A stretch of 64,000 bases of DNA, from assembly GCF_000018865.1 (NCBI RefSeq), contig NC_010175.1, forward strand, positions 3,224,001 through 3,288,000, in the 5' to 3' direction. The translations under genes were made by a program, and so were the position numbers. Within the stretch, counting starts at the first letter, position 1. Each line of letters starts with the position of its first letter. The notes under the pieces are model-generated. The model did not search any database and was not told where the DNA came from. It saw only the letters and a program-made list of their open reading frames with translations. Below are positions 17,678-27,360 of this stretch, piece after piece. Source of the DNA: Chloroflexus aurantiacus J-10-fl. GTDB taxonomy: Bacteria; Chloroflexota; Chloroflexia; Chloroflexales; Chloroflexaceae.

Positions 17678-18526
17678 CTACTCTTCAAGATTGTCGTCGT
17701 CGTCGCCAATGTCTTGATCGATTTCATCAAGACCGATCTCTTCCTCATCATCACTACCGACAAAGTCATCGTCGAACGTTTCTGGTTCTTCAACCAGTTC
17801 CTCTTCGTCGAGCACATCTTCGTAATCGTCGAAGCGCAACGAGGAGAGGATTGTAGCCCCCTCGCCCAGCTTGCCGGGAAATGAGACGCGACCGCGCTGA
17901 CTCGGATCCTGGTACACCTCGCGTATCAAAATCCGAACGTTGCGTGAGTCTGATTGCACCACGGCTGCCAGGTAACGGTTACCACCGTTGATCAGTTCAA
18001 CGAGGCGATGGCTCAGCTTCGGCTCGATGCGTCCAATCAGGTTGCCATCGAGATCAACGACATACACCATCTTGCCTTCGACCCGCAATTCGACCTTCTC
18101 ACCGGTGATCAGCGCATCGACCGCAGGGCCGCGTTGCACATCAACCAACGAAGTCAGTGCAGTACGTCCGGTCTCGGTAATAAACATGCGCATATCCACT
18201 TGCTGGCGGGTTGAGCGGGTGATAGGCGCCTCGGTGATGCCACGGGCCAGCAATGCTTCAAGGCGCGCCACATTCTTGCGCGCAATTGGATTGGCTGCAT
18301 TCAGACGCAACGCATTCTGGTAGGCACGGTGACTATCGGCATACTTGCCCAGCTCGAAGAGCGCTTTTCCGAGCCGATTGTAGGTCTCAACATCCTCACC
18401 TACCCGCAACAATTGTTGGTTCAAATCAGCCGCCTCTTGCCAGCGGTTAAGGGCAGCCAGTTCAATGGCTTTTTCTTGCAAGCGGCGGCGAATGCGCATC
18501 TTTTCATCTTGCTTTGACAAGGCCAT
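17678..18526 (-). CDS. TPR-repeat protein with an acidic C-terminal tail
   Basis: The 282-residue product starts MALSKQDEKMRIRRRLQEKAIE. Residues about 15-95 form two tetratricopeptide-like repeats (NRWQEAADLNQQLLR, DVETYNRLGKALFELGKYADSHRAYQNAL). A beta-rich middle domain follows (VELRVEGKMVYVVDLDGNLIGRIEP), then a tail almost entirely of Asp and Glu. No signal peptide is seen. The start is ambiguous: ATGs at 18556 and 18526 are in frame and the gene overlaps the end of miaB. An AAGGAG lies very close to the second one. Function unknown; the TPRs suggest a protein partner, and co-transcription with miaB is likely. Confidence 0.8.
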   Translation of the reverse strand: MALSKQDEKMRIRRRLQEKAIELAALNRWQEAADLNQQLLRVGEDVETYNRLGKALFELGKYADSHRAYQNALRLNAANPIARKNVARLEALLARGITEAPITRSTRQQVDMRMFITETGRTALTSLVDVQRGPAVDALITGEKVELRVEGKMVYVVDLDGNLIGRIEPKLSHRLVELINGGNRYLAAVVQSDSRNVRILIREVYQDPSQRGRVSFPGKLGEGATILSSLRFDDYEDVLDEEELVEEPETFDDDFVGSDDEEEIGLDEIDQDIGDDDDNLEE

Positions 18527-19904
18527 TCTCCTTGGATTGAGCATTAACAGAATCATCTAATTGCGGCACTCCCTGCAACGACCATGGGCTGGTAGCGGTG
18601 ATCTTCACCGGCACCAACTGACCGGTTAGATCGGCAGGGTGACTGAAGAAGACCAGGCGGTTGCCAGGGGTACGACCACGCCATTTCCCCTTGCTTTCAC
18701 CCTCAACCAATACCTCTACTGTTTGGCCGAGGAAGCGAGCCATGCGTTCGGTAGCAATCTGCTCTTGCAACTGTTCGAGCCGGCGGCGGCGTTCTTCTTT
18801 CACGGCAGGTGGTACAGCGAGGGCCGGGTCTTGCTCCTGTTCGGCAGCCCGTGTACCGGGACGGGCAGAGAAGGCCGCGATATGGACTTTATCAAAACCG
18901 ATTTCAGCACACAGATCCATCGTCTGACGGAAATCATCCTCGGTTTCGCCAGGATGACCAACGATAATGTCGGTCGTCAGTGAAATGTCAGGGATCGCAG
19001 CGCGAATCCTGGCAATCAGCGTCTTGTAGCGAGCAACCGTATAGCCACGACGCATCAGCTTGAGGACCCGGTCAGAACCAGCCTGTACCGGTAGATTAAT
19101 CTCTGGCTGACAACGCGGCAAGCGGGCAACCGTCTCGATCAGACGGTCAGTCATCCAGGCCGGATGTGAGGTCAGGAAGCGCAGGCGCAGCAAACCCGGC
19201 GTGGGATCAACAGCCTCAAGCAAGTCAGCCAGTTCAGGGCGACCGGGCAAATCGTGCCCCCAGGAATCGACAATCTGGCCGAGGAGCGTGATTTCTTTCG
19301 CGCCACGAGCCACAATACGGCGCACCTCTTCGACAATCTCGGCGAGTGGTCGCGAGCGTTCACGACCCCGGCGCAGCGGAATCACGCAGTAGGAGCAAGT
19401 CATATTGCAACCGTACTGAATGGGGACATGCACCGATACCGGCGGATGGCTCCAGTCACGCACGGGCAATGCCGGCTCGTCGAGCGTGTAGATGGGGTTA
19501 GGCGCCAGGGCTACCACCTCATCGACAGCCGAAGGTGAAACAAAGTGATCAACCATCGGTAATTGATCGGCGAAGATGGAGCGATTATTGGGGCCAACCA
19601 TACAACCCCAGAGTACAATCCGGGTATCGGGGTGCTGCCGCTTAACCCGGACCAACTCACCGAGCTTACCAAGGATACGCTCTTCGGCTGAAGCGCGCAC
19701 ACTGCACGAATTCAGCACAATAAAGCTGGCATCTTCAGGACGGGTTGCCGGGCTATAGCCCACACCCTGCAGCGCAGCTTCAAGCCGTTCAGAGTCTGAG
19801 ATATTCATCTGACACCCAACAGTCCAGACGTAATAGCGCCGCTCGCGCGGCGTCTGATCACGATCTGGACGGGGGCGCTGGTCGAAAAAGATCACGTCCT
19901 GCAT
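18504..19904 (-). CDS. miaB: tRNA-2-methylthio-N6-dimethylallyladenosine synthase
   Basis: The 466-residue radical-SAM enzyme adds the methylthio group to i6A37 of tRNA. The N-terminal UPF0004 domain has three cysteines (TVGCQMN, LNSCSVR, WGCM) for the auxiliary [4Fe-4S] cluster. The radical-SAM motif is CNMTCSYC (CxxxCxxC), the domain continues LLGQIVDSWG, and a TRAM domain closes it (LGQTVEVLVEG to the end). In the LGQNVNSY-type motif the first Asn is Ile. ATG 19904 is chosen because it follows AAGGGTTCC and lies 7 bases after the preceding gene; a longer frame to 20009 has no support. Confidence 0.93.
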   Translation of the reverse strand: MQDVIFFDQRPRPDRDQTPRERRYYVWTVGCQMNISDSERLEAALQGVGYSPATRPEDASFIVLNSCSVRASAEERILGKLGELVRVKRQHPDTRIVLWGCMVGPNNRSIFADQLPMVDHFVSPSAVDEVVALAPNPIYTLDEPALPVRDWSHPPVSVHVPIQYGCNMTCSYCVIPLRRGRERSRPLAEIVEEVRRIVARGAKEITLLGQIVDSWGHDLPGRPELADLLEAVDPTPGLLRLRFLTSHPAWMTDRLIETVARLPRCQPEINLPVQAGSDRVLKLMRRGYTVARYKTLIARIRAAIPDISLTTDIIVGHPGETEDDFRQTMDLCAEIGFDKVHIAAFSARPGTRAAEQEQDPALAVPPAVKEERRRRLEQLQEQIATERMARFLGQTVEVLVEGESKGKWRGRTPGNRLVFFSHPADLTGQLVPVKITATSPWSLQGVPQLDDSVNAQSKENGLVKAR

Positions 19905-19911
19905 GGAACCC

Positions 19912-20532
19912 TTACCAAACGATGACGGGTAAGCCACACTCGACGCTTTGGCGAGCTGCCTCGCGGAGCGACTCAAGGCAGCGGAAAGCGTCCGAACGTG
20001 GTGACACACCAGCCTTGATCAATTGTGGAGCCAGCTCCGACAATTCACGCAACAACTGCACCGACGAGCCGAAGAAGGCCTGGTCTTCCTCACCATTGTC
20101 GTCTTCAAACGGCAGATAAACAGGATCGGCAAAATCGACCGGCAGATAATAGCTATTGATGCCTTGCAAGTTGATTAAATGACGATACCGGCTGGGCACC
20201 AGCTCATCCCAGACATCAGTCACAGCGCGGTCGAGATCTTCTTCAAGCACTGGGCCGTCGGCGATAATCGGTGCCAGATCGTTACCACGTTCGAGGTGGG
20301 CAGCCATGCGAGCCAACTGATAGAGTGCACCCATTGTCTCAATTGACCCTTCCCAGACCTCGACGCCGGGCTGGCTAAGCAGATCGATATCAATTCCAAG
20401 CTCGCGCAGTTGATCCTGCACGGCGGCCACACTCTCGTATTGTTCTTCGTATTCGGCGCGATCTTCATCTGGTCGCACCATAATCAGGGACGCAACTGCC
20501 AGATCGAGTTCGGCAGGAGCATGAGTTGACAT
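19912..20532 (-). CDS. Conserved protein of unknown function upstream of miaB
   Basis: The 206-residue product starts MSTHAPAELDLAVASLIMVRPDEDRAEYEEQYESV, behind a GTGAGGAGAACTTGT ribosome binding site. It is acidic, with no signal peptide or membrane segment, and mainly helical. A central VWDELVPSRYRHLINLQGINSYYLPVDF motif contains aromatic and acidic residues. I do not recognise the family. It precedes miaB by 7 bases and so is almost surely co-transcribed and coupled to it. Confidence 0.75.
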   Translation of the reverse strand: MSTHAPAELDLAVASLIMVRPDEDRAEYEEQYESVAAVQDQLRELGIDIDLLSQPGVEVWEGSIETMGALYQLARMAAHLERGNDLAPIIADGPVLEEDLDRAVTDVWDELVPSRYRHLINLQGINSYYLPVDFADPVYLPFEDDNGEEDQAFFGSSVQLLRELSELAPQLIKAGVSPRSDAFRCLESLREAARQSVECGLPVIVW

Positions 20533-20568
20533 ACAAGTTCTCCTCACTGAGCGCAAAACGCACAATAA

Positions 20569-20577
20569 AGTATACCA
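20569..20577 (-). promoter_or_regulatory. Extended -10 promoter for the unknown-miaB-TPR operon
   Basis: On the minus strand TGGTATACT combines an extended TGn with a TATACT -10 box about 37 bases upstream of the start at 20532. No good -35 hexamer is present, which fits an extended -10 promoter. Confidence 0.5.
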
Positions 20578-20878
20578 TATTTGGGCAAGGTTGTGCTTAT
20601 CGGCACAGACGGGAAGAGGGCAAACTTCTTTCACAAGCCTATAGAGGTTTTCAAACATTGAGCTGGCCTGTCAACCTATCGACTTCCACGTAGTGAGGCA
20701 GGGATTCAACGTATCAGTTTCAGGCGAAAACGGGGGATTAATCTACGCCGGCAGGTAAGCCTGTGGACATCGATGAATTGAGGCAGGCTTTCAGACTATC
20801 GGTCAGGGTGGGACTGAGGGTATGAATGTCGCAGAGAAGCTATCAGTTGGGAATAAAGGATGGGAAGGGCAAACATAT

Positions 20879-20904
20879 GTGTGGAAGCGACAAGGCTTCC
20901 ACAC
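20879..20904 (-). terminator. Hairpin downstream of the small minus-strand gene
   Basis: GTGTGGAAGC (20879-20888) and GCTTCCACAC (20895-20904) form a perfect 10-bp stem with a 6-base loop, 78 bases past the stop of the gene at 20982-21305. The rest of 20579-20981 shows no gene. Confidence 0.5.
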
Positions 20905-20981
20905 GCTGTACCAGGTAGCACGTGTATTTGCGAACACATTGCTAAGGATTATTCAGCAGTGTGCTCTGTTCGAGATAGCTG

Positions 20982-21305
20982 CTAATAGCGTTCAAACACC
21001 GGTTCAATCACATCGATAGCGCGATCAAACTCCTCATCAGTTATCGCACCACCAACCTGTCGCTCTAAACCTCGACTCCGCACCACTTCCAGTAAGACAT
21101 AGGATAGTTCACCAGCAATCGCTTTTACGGCTGACAGCACCGGCCGCGTTGTCACGCCGGAGCGCATGGAGGGGACATCTATAACGATAAGTGAGTCGCC
21201 CTGATCATGCCGTATCACTATCTGCTGCACATCTGGCTCATCAAGCAGCTCTTGTACGCGAGCAAGCAAGCGCCAGCCATGAACGACTTCTGTTGTAATG
21301 TCCAT
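20982..21305 (-). CDS. Small protein of unknown function (107 residues)
   Basis: The product starts MDITTEVVHGWRLLARVQELL and contains a beta-rich core (VQQIVIRHDQGDSLIVIDVP) and a helical end (DEEFDRAIDVIEPVFERY). A GCAGGAGGGAAACC ribosome binding site fixes the start at 21305; an upstream in-frame extension has none. It is cytoplasmic by prediction. I do not recognise a family. It stands alone, followed by a 10-bp hairpin. Confidence 0.65.
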   Translation of the reverse strand: MDITTEVVHGWRLLARVQELLDEPDVQQIVIRHDQGDSLIVIDVPSMRSGVTTRPVLSAVKAIAGELSYVLLEVVRSRGLERQVGGAITDEEFDRAIDVIEPVFERY

Positions 21306-21594
21306 GGTTTCCCTCCTGCGCCGTGCTGGCGCCTTGAACAAGATACACTCCCCTACCGTACAGCATACCGCTACAGGCAGGTTTGACAAGGGAGAAGGTG
21401 ATTACTTGAGGTATAGATATTTTAATCATTAATGTTTGATATTTTTATCATATCGCCGAGGACTAAAAAGAGCCGAGACGATTTACCATGGAGAGATGAC
21501 AGTGTAAGGAGAGAAAGAGCACTCGTCTCTACCGGCGAGTTCCTTTCGATAGAGGATGAACAAGAGGTGAGTAGTCGCGAGTCTAACAAAAGGT

Positions 21595-21624
21595 TTGACA
21601 CCTATGCCGGCTTCCCTGTATAAT
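21595..21624 (+). promoter_or_regulatory. Consensus promoter for the secreted PPC protein
   Basis: TTGACA (21595-21600) and TATAAT (21619-21624) with an 18-base spacer, both perfect, lie just upstream of the ATG at 21671. The preceding 21306-21594 shows no gene. Confidence 0.8.
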
Positions 21625-21670
21625 GATGTCGGATTCGTTGCCTTGTATGCAGTAAGAGCCGGCAAGTAGC

Positions 21671-23146
21671 ATGAATATCTCATCACGCACGTGGAACGCT
21701 CTGGTCGCAGCATGTACGACCTTATTGATATTGCTTCTTGCCCTTCCCCAAATTCCGGTTACTGCTGCACCGCTTGCACAAACAATCGACTTTTCCTGGA
21801 TCCCAACCTCGGTTTCAACCAGTGGACAACCCGGACAAATATCGCTTGCCGTTAATGCAACGCTGCAAAACCGCGGAGCGTCGGACAATTTTGGTATTTC
21901 CGCCAATATGCCGTCAGGCTGGTCACCGCTGACCATATCGCCCGGTCAGCCGATTAACATTCCAGCCAATTCTTCGCAAAGCTTTACCTTCTTCTTCGAT
22001 ATTCCGGCTACTGCTGCTCCCGGGACCTACACGATTGATATCCTTGCATTTCGCACCAGTGCACAAAACGTAACATCTCTCTTCCGCATTATTGTTCAGG
22101 TTGCGCAAGCAACGCCAACTGTAACAACTACTCCTGTTCCACCAACACCAACACCAGCGTTTATTTGCAGCGATGGCTTCGAGCCAGATAATAATCCGGC
22201 GCAGGCTAAACGTATCGATGTCCAGATTCCCCAAGAACACGTGATCTGTCCGACCGGCGATGAAGACTGGCTCTACTTCGGTGGTGTAGGTGGCAAGGTT
22301 TACACGATTGATGTACCGGTGATGCGGCCGGGTATTGACCTTTCATTAGAATTGCTCGATAGCCAGTTGAACCGGGTGGCCTTTAACGATGACTTCTACA
22401 ATCGCGATCCGGCCAATCCCAACCCTGGTGATACACGACCACGGATTACGGTTCGTATTCCGGCCGATGGTACGTATTACATCAAAGTGCGTGACACTGC
22501 CGGCAGGGGTGGTACCGATTATTCATACGTGATTGTGTTGTTGGATGAGAGCAATGGCCCGACCCCGGCTACTGCTGAGTCGGTCTGTCTGGATATCTTT
22601 GAACCAGACGGCTTGCCTGAGCAGGCACGTTTGATTACGTCTAACGAAGTACAAGAAAATCGACGCCTGTGCCCAACCGGTGATGCCGATTGGGTGACGT
22701 TCTTTGCCAAGGCCGGGAAGCGTTATGTGATTTACACTGATACCCGGCGTTACCGAGGACCAAATACCGTCAATAATGACACCCAGGCTGGTGCGGATAC
22801 GGTACTGGTACTGGCAGACCGTGATGGCGTTAGTATTCTTGACATCAACGATGACGTGCCGGGTGGGAATACGCTGGACTCACAGATTGAGTTTACCCCC
22901 AGCGTTGATGGTTTCTATTTTGTGCAAGTGAAAAATGTTGGTGACATCGGCAATCAGTTCATCCGGTATGATCTTGTCTTGTTACTCTGTTTGCCAGGTC
23001 AAACCGATTGCCGGCGGCCAGCGTCGCCACTACCCGGCCTGCCGGACAATCCTGTGGTGCCACCGGCGACATCAACGCCGATCAGAGCACCGGTGGTAAC
23101 CGATCCAACAAATACGCCAGCGCCAACACCGACACCAACACCATAG
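21671..23146 (+). CDS. Secreted protein with an NEW3-like domain and two PPC domains
   Basis: The 491-residue protein has a signal peptide (TTLLILLLALPQIPVTAAPL, residues about 16-35). A beta-sandwich of about 100 residues follows (SGWSPLTISPGQPINIPANS, PATAAPGTYTIDI), like the NPCBM-associated NEW3 domain. After a TPTPVPPTPTP linker come two bacterial pre-peptidase C-terminal domains (FEPDNNPAQAKRI with CPTGDEDWLYF, and FEPDGLPEQARLI with CPTGDADWVTF). The tail is Thr-Pro rich. No protease or catalytic domain is seen. PPC domains usually aid export or adhesion, so this is likely a surface or cell-envelope protein. It has its own consensus promoter. Confidence 0.85.
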   Translation: MNISSRTWNALVAACTTLLILLLALPQIPVTAAPLAQTIDFSWIPTSVSTSGQPGQISLAVNATLQNRGASDNFGISANMPSGWSPLTISPGQPINIPANSSQSFTFFFDIPATAAPGTYTIDILAFRTSAQNVTSLFRIIVQVAQATPTVTTTPVPPTPTPAFICSDGFEPDNNPAQAKRIDVQIPQEHVICPTGDEDWLYFGGVGGKVYTIDVPVMRPGIDLSLELLDSQLNRVAFNDDFYNRDPANPNPGDTRPRITVRIPADGTYYIKVRDTAGRGGTDYSYVIVLLDESNGPTPATAESVCLDIFEPDGLPEQARLITSNEVQENRRLCPTGDADWVTFFAKAGKRYVIYTDTRRYRGPNTVNNDTQAGADTVLVLADRDGVSILDINDDVPGGNTLDSQIEFTPSVDGFYFVQVKNVGDIGNQFIRYDLVLLLCLPGQTDCRRPASPLPGLPDNPVVPPATSTPIRAPVVTDPTNTPAPTPTPTP

Positions 23147-23162
23147 AAGTAGCAGAAGAGCA

Positions 23163-24311
23163 ATGCCGGTTCGGATGATCGACAGCGCCGGCTTACTGGC
23201 TGAATTGAATGAACAAATTGGCCCGCGTAGAGCAACGTCGGCGGCAGAAGCAATAGCAGCAGCCCAAATGAATGCCCGCCTGCGACAGGCGGGCTTTAGC
23301 GTTGATACGCGATCTTTACCGGCAACTGATCGTCCGGGAAGTCGGTTTGTGCCAGTAGCACTCCTTCTGGCGATAATCACAGTGTTCACCGGCTGGCAAC
23401 CTCTCGTTGGATTGATCTTTGGGCCATGGTTGATGGTATTGTTGCTGGTCGATACGCTGTATGCGCAACTTCCTGTCTGGCACCGACGGCACACCAGTCA
23501 GAACATTGTAGCGGCGCGTCCAGTCACAGAGTCGCTCACCCAGACCCCTCGCCAGCCACAGCACAGATTGATCATCCTGGCTCCGCTTGATACGCCTCCA
23601 GCATGGCGTGGTATGACGGTCTTTATTGCACCGACGTATGAAGGTTTACTTGCCCGTTTGAGTGTGAGTTGTTTGCCAATTCTGGTAGCTGTTAGTACAA
23701 CCATATGGCCGGAGTGGCGTTGGGTATTAATCATTGGGGGGTTAGGGGGAGTATTTGGCTTTTGGTGGGCATGCCAGCGTCAGCCACCATTGTCCCAGCC
23801 TGATGGTGGACTGGCGGCACTGGCAGCACTGGTACTGGCCGGTCAACAACTACCCGCGTTGCAGCACGTTGAGGTGTGGGCCGTCGCTGTAGGTGCGGCA
23901 TACTATGATCGCAATGGGATAAAGATGTTGCTCGAACGCTATCCGTTTGATCCGGCGGACACGTCGGTCATTGGATTGGGGCCACTTGCCGGCGGTCAGC
24001 TTGCGGTGATTAGTCGGAGCGGAATCTTTCGTCAGGTCAGCGCCGATCCGCACCTTTTCCAGTTAGCAATGATCGCTGATCGTAACGACCCAGGCATTGA
24101 TCTCGAACCGCGGCCGCTGGCAAGTGATGATGATCTGCTGTCACCATTTTGGAAGCGTGGATTTCGCACCCTGAGCATTCAAGCCATACCTCAGCGCGCT
24201 TCAGTCCTCGATCCATCATTAGCCGACCGGGCTGCCCGTCTCGTGGTAGCAATTGCTCAGGCCCTTGATACAGAGAATAACCATGATTTATCTGTTTTAC
24301 GGACCCAATGA
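23163..24311 (+). CDS. Membrane protein with a degenerate M28-peptidase-like fold
   Basis: The 382-residue protein begins like M28 metallopeptidases (LLAELNEQIGPRRATSAAEAIAAAQ, MNARLRQAGFSVDTRSL). A hydrophobic stretch at about residues 64-98 follows, then SQNIVAARP and RLIILAPLDTPPAW. In true M28 enzymes the latter reads AHxDTxP with a zinc-binding His; here the His is Leu and later acidic ligands are not evident. A second hydrophobic segment lies at about 165-200. I infer an inactive peptidase-fold protein in the membrane. It follows the PPC gene by 16 bases, and holA starts inside its 3' end. Confidence 0.6.
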   Translation: MPVRMIDSAGLLAELNEQIGPRRATSAAEAIAAAQMNARLRQAGFSVDTRSLPATDRPGSRFVPVALLLAIITVFTGWQPLVGLIFGPWLMVLLLVDTLYAQLPVWHRRHTSQNIVAARPVTESLTQTPRQPQHRLIILAPLDTPPAWRGMTVFIAPTYEGLLARLSVSCLPILVAVSTTIWPEWRWVLIIGGLGGVFGFWWACQRQPPLSQPDGGLAALAALVLAGQQLPALQHVEVWAVAVGAAYYDRNGIKMLLERYPFDPADTSVIGLGPLAGGQLAVISRSGIFRQVSADPHLFQLAMIADRNDPGIDLEPRPLASDDDLLSPFWKRGFRTLSIQAIPQRASVLDPSLADRAARLVVAIAQALDTENNHDLSVLRTQ

Positions 24312-25254
24312 ACTGGCGCGCAGCGAGGCGGTGGCTGAGTTGCGGGCCGGTTTGCCCGCAGAGGTCGCTGACCTCAACGTCAGTGTGCTTGATGGGCGGA
24401 AGCTCACTATCGAGCAACTGGTTGCGGCATGTGAGGCACACCCGTTTCTTGCCGAGCGGCGACTGGTGATCGTCTACGATGCGTTGAAGCATAGTAAGGC
24501 AGGGAAGGGGCGCGAAGAATTACGTAGTTATTGCGAGCGTGTGCCGGCAACCTGTGATCTGGTGTTTGTGGAGCAAGAAGAGGTTGATCGCCGACATCTG
24601 CTTTTCACATACCTCAGCAAGCATGGTGTCGTTCGTGAATTCCCGTTGCTCCAGGGAGCAGAGTTACTCCGCTGGATTGAACAGCGGGCGAAGATGCTGC
24701 ATGCGACGATTGAATCTGCCGCCGCCCAACGTCTGGTCGAACTGGCAGGGAATGATAGCCGGTTACTGGCTAACGAGCTGGCCAAACTGGCCAGTTATGT
24801 GGGTCGCAATGGGAAGATCGATCTGCGGGCTGTAGATCGCCTGGTTACCGATCAACAAGAGCAAAATCTGTTTGCCTTTCTCGATGAATTAAGTTCGCGA
24901 CGGTTAGGGCCGGCATTACGCGGCGCACGAGCACTGGTTGAAGATGGCCAGGCACCGCCCTACGTGCTCTTTATGCTGGCTCGTCAGATCAGAATTCTCT
25001 TGCAGGTCAGGCAACTGCTCAGTCAACGGCGTCGCGCTGATGAGATTGCTGCCGAGCTGAACCTGAAACCATTCGTGGCCCGAAAGGCAACTGAACAGGC
25101 GCGTAACTTCAGCCTTCCCGAACTGATACACGCCCATGATCGTCTGCTCGAACTTGATCACGCGATCAAGACCGGACGTATCCAGGCCGAAACAGCACTT
25201 GAACTATTTGTTGTGGAAGTGTGTCAGATGCCGCAAGAGGTGGGGAAGCGTTAG
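24283..25254 (+). CDS. holA: DNA polymerase III subunit delta
   Basis: The 323-residue protein is the clamp-loader delta subunit. It starts MIYLFYGPNELARSEAVAELR. It shows the AAA-like N-domain without a Walker A (ERRLVIVYDAL, VFVEQEE), then the collar (EQNLFAFLDEL, LARQIRILLQVRQLL and HDRLLELDHAIKTGRIQAETALELFVVEVC). ATG 24283 is the family start. It overlaps the 3' end of the preceding gene by 29 bases. The 117-base gap to the convergent rpsT is gene-free. Confidence 0.92.
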   Translation: MIYLFYGPNELARSEAVAELRAGLPAEVADLNVSVLDGRKLTIEQLVAACEAHPFLAERRLVIVYDALKHSKAGKGREELRSYCERVPATCDLVFVEQEEVDRRHLLFTYLSKHGVVREFPLLQGAELLRWIEQRAKMLHATIESAAAQRLVELAGNDSRLLANELAKLASYVGRNGKIDLRAVDRLVTDQQEQNLFAFLDELSSRRLGPALRGARALVEDGQAPPYVLFMLARQIRILLQVRQLLSQRRRADEIAAELNLKPFVARKATEQARNFSLPELIHAHDRLLELDHAIKTGRIQAETALELFVVEVCQMPQEVGKR

Positions 25255-25371
25255 CAGCTCCCAGCACAGACACTACAGAGCAGTTACGGGAGAAAATACG
25301 GTTATACGTGTAAAGGGGAGAAAGAAAAAAGGGCAACACTGTGTTATGGAAAGCGTTGCCCTTACCCAAAC

Positions 25372-25656
25372 CTACGCCGCAGAACCAGCCTGGGCAGCCA
25401 GTGCAACCTTCTTTGCCTTCTGGGCCAACCGCGATTTACGGCGAGCAGCATTGTTCTTGTGAATAATGCCCTTGACTGCCGCCTTGTCGAGCGTGCTATA
25501 AGCCATACGCAGAGCGGCTTCATCAACAACGCCATTCGCGAGCGCCAGCTCGGCCTTCTTGATCATCGTCTTTACCCGCGAGCGGTACGACTGATTGCGC
25601 AGATGCTTGCGCGCATCGCTCCGAATTCGCTTTTTTGCCGATTTCGTGTTCGCCAA
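25372..25656 (-). CDS. rpsT: 30S ribosomal protein S20
   Basis: The product, 94 residues beginning [22 protein letters not shown], is S20. Two TTG codons can start it, at 25662 and 25656. The Shine-Dalgarno GAGGAG is one base from the first and seven from the second, so the second is the true start and gives the normal S20 N-terminus. Inside are [13 protein letters not shown] and [18 protein letters not shown]. It faces holA and shares its upstream region with murJ on the other strand. Confidence 0.95.
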
Positions 25657-25701
25657 GGTCAAACTCCTCGGATATAATTGGCACGTTATATGACACGTTA
25701 A

Positions 25702-25723
25702 GCGGCGAGCAAGCGCTCGCCGC
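25702..25723. promoter_or_regulatory. GC-rich hairpin in the divergent rpsT/murJ control region
   Basis: GCGGCGAGC and GCTCGCCGC form a perfect 9-bp stem with an AAGC loop in the 101 bases between the divergent rpsT and murJ starts. On the minus strand a TTGCTC (inside the hairpin) and TATAAC 16 bases on could serve rpsT. Its role, either in transcription or as an RNA element, is open. Confidence 0.4.
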
Positions 25724-25757
25724 GCTAGTTCTGAAGTATAGCATAGGAACGCCGACC

Positions 25758-27323
25758 GTGCAACTGAGTACCGTCCTCCACCGTCTGAGCGCTCAGCGTA
25801 ACAGTCTGATCGTCATGGGTGGTTTCATCTTAAGCCGGATAACCGGGCTGATACGTGACATCGTGGCTTCATACTATTTTGGTACTTCGGCTGAAATGGC
25901 TGCCTACGGTGCTGCTATCAGCACGGTTGATCTGCTATACCTGGTGATTATCGGTGGGGCGCTGGGGAGCAGTTTTATTCCGGTGTTTATTGAATTGTGG
26001 GAGCGTGAACATCCGGTACGAGCCTGGGAGCTGGCCGGAGCGGTTGTGACCTGGGCCTTGATTATTCTCGGCGTGGCCAGTGCCATCCTGTTCCTGGCCG
26101 CGCCGTGGCTGGTGCCACTGCTGTATGGGGGAGAGGGGGTTTCGTCGGCGACGCTTGATCTGATTGTAGCACTTACCCGGCTCTTCCTGCTCTCGCCGTT
26201 GCTGTTAGGTTTGGGTGGCCTGGCAATGGCTGCGCTGAACGCACGGGATCGCTTCACCATGCCTGCGTTAGCACCGAGTATTTACAACCTCGGCATTACC
26301 GCCGGCGCATTATGCGCGCCATGGTTGGGCATTTGGGGCATGGCATGGGGGGTTGTCATTGGCGCGTTGGGGTATTTGTGCATTCAGATACCGGCACTAC
26401 GCGATCTAGGGATGCACCTGCGACCGCACCTTGGTCGTCACTTGCCAGAGCTAGGGAGAGTCGCCCGTGCAATGGGACCGCGTGTTATTGGTCAGGCAGC
26501 AGCCCACCTGAGTATTGTGGCAACGCTTGCGCTGGCAGCCCGTTTGCCTGATGGTGATGCCAAACTGGCCGGTTTGCGTTGGGCGTATCAATTGATGTTG
26601 CTGCCGTATGGTGTGTTTGCCCTGAGCCTGAGCACGGTTGCCTTCCCTCGTCTGGCCCGGCTGGTCGCAGAGGGTCAATTGCCGGAATTGATGGACGATG
26701 TGCGGGCCACGCTGGGACGGATTCTCTGGTTGACCCTGCCGGCAACTGCCGCGCTGATTACGCTTGGCCCGGCCCTTGCCCGTGTGCTGTTTGAACGTGG
26801 GGCGTTTGATGCAGTGTCTCTGCAATATACCGCAGCCGCGTTGACCGGCTATGCGTTTGCTTTGCCGGCGTTTGCTGCTTCAGAGATCATGATTCGCACC
26901 TTTTACGCGATGCAACGTACCTGGCCGCCCGTGTTGATTGGACTGATGCAGGTAGCAATCAATATCACGCTGGGGATGGTATTGCTGGCGCGAGGCGGGG
27001 ATATTGGTAGTCTGGCTATTGCCTTCAGTATGGCGAATTCAATTGAGGCGCTGTTGCTCGCGATGGTGCTGAGACGACATTTGCCGGGTATCTGGTATGC
27101 GCCAGATTTGTGGAAGCGGATGATTTCGGCCCTCTTTAGCAGCGTGGTTATTGGCCTGGGCTGGTGGTATATGCGAGAGCTGATACCCGGTGCGACGCCT
27201 TTTTCTGCGTATCGCTGGCCGGACGATCTTCCTGGTTTGCTTATCGGGCTGATAGGATTGGGTGGAGGTGGGGCGGCTCTGTACGTGTTGTTTGAGGGTA
27301 TCAGACGACGGTTCGCCAGGTGA
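25758..27323 (+). CDS. murJ: Lipid II flippase MurJ
   Basis: The 521-residue membrane protein belongs to the MVF/MurJ family, which flips lipid II for peptidoglycan synthesis. It starts with a GTG and [36 protein letters not shown], the family N-terminus. Many transmembrane helices follow, with [44 protein letters not shown] and [11 protein letters not shown]. The frame is open further upstream, but the family start and AGGA spacing favour the GTG at 25758. Confidence 0.93.
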   Translation: MQLSTVLHRLSAQRNSLIVMGGFILSRITGLIRDIVASYYFGTSAEMAAYGAAISTVDLLYLVIIGGALGSSFIPVFIELWEREHPVRAWELAGAVVTWALIILGVASAILFLAAPWLVPLLYGGEGVSSATLDLIVALTRLFLLSPLLLGLGGLAMAALNARDRFTMPALAPSIYNLGITAGALCAPWLGIWGMAWGVVIGALGYLCIQIPALRDLGMHLRPHLGRHLPELGRVARAMGPRVIGQAAAHLSIVATLALAARLPDGDAKLAGLRWAYQLMLLPYGVFALSLSTVAFPRLARLVAEGQLPELMDDVRATLGRILWLTLPATAALITLGPALARVLFERGAFDAVSLQYTAAALTGYAFALPAFAASEIMIRTFYAMQRTWPPVLIGLMQVAINITLGMVLLARGGDIGSLAIAFSMANSIEALLLAMVLRRHLPGIWYAPDLWKRMISALFSSVVIGLGWWYMRELIPGATPFSAYRWPDDLPGLLIGLIGLGGGGAALYVLFEGIRRRFAR

Positions 27324-27360
27324 GAGTGCGAACTGAAAGTCGATAGTGCTCTGGATGGGA

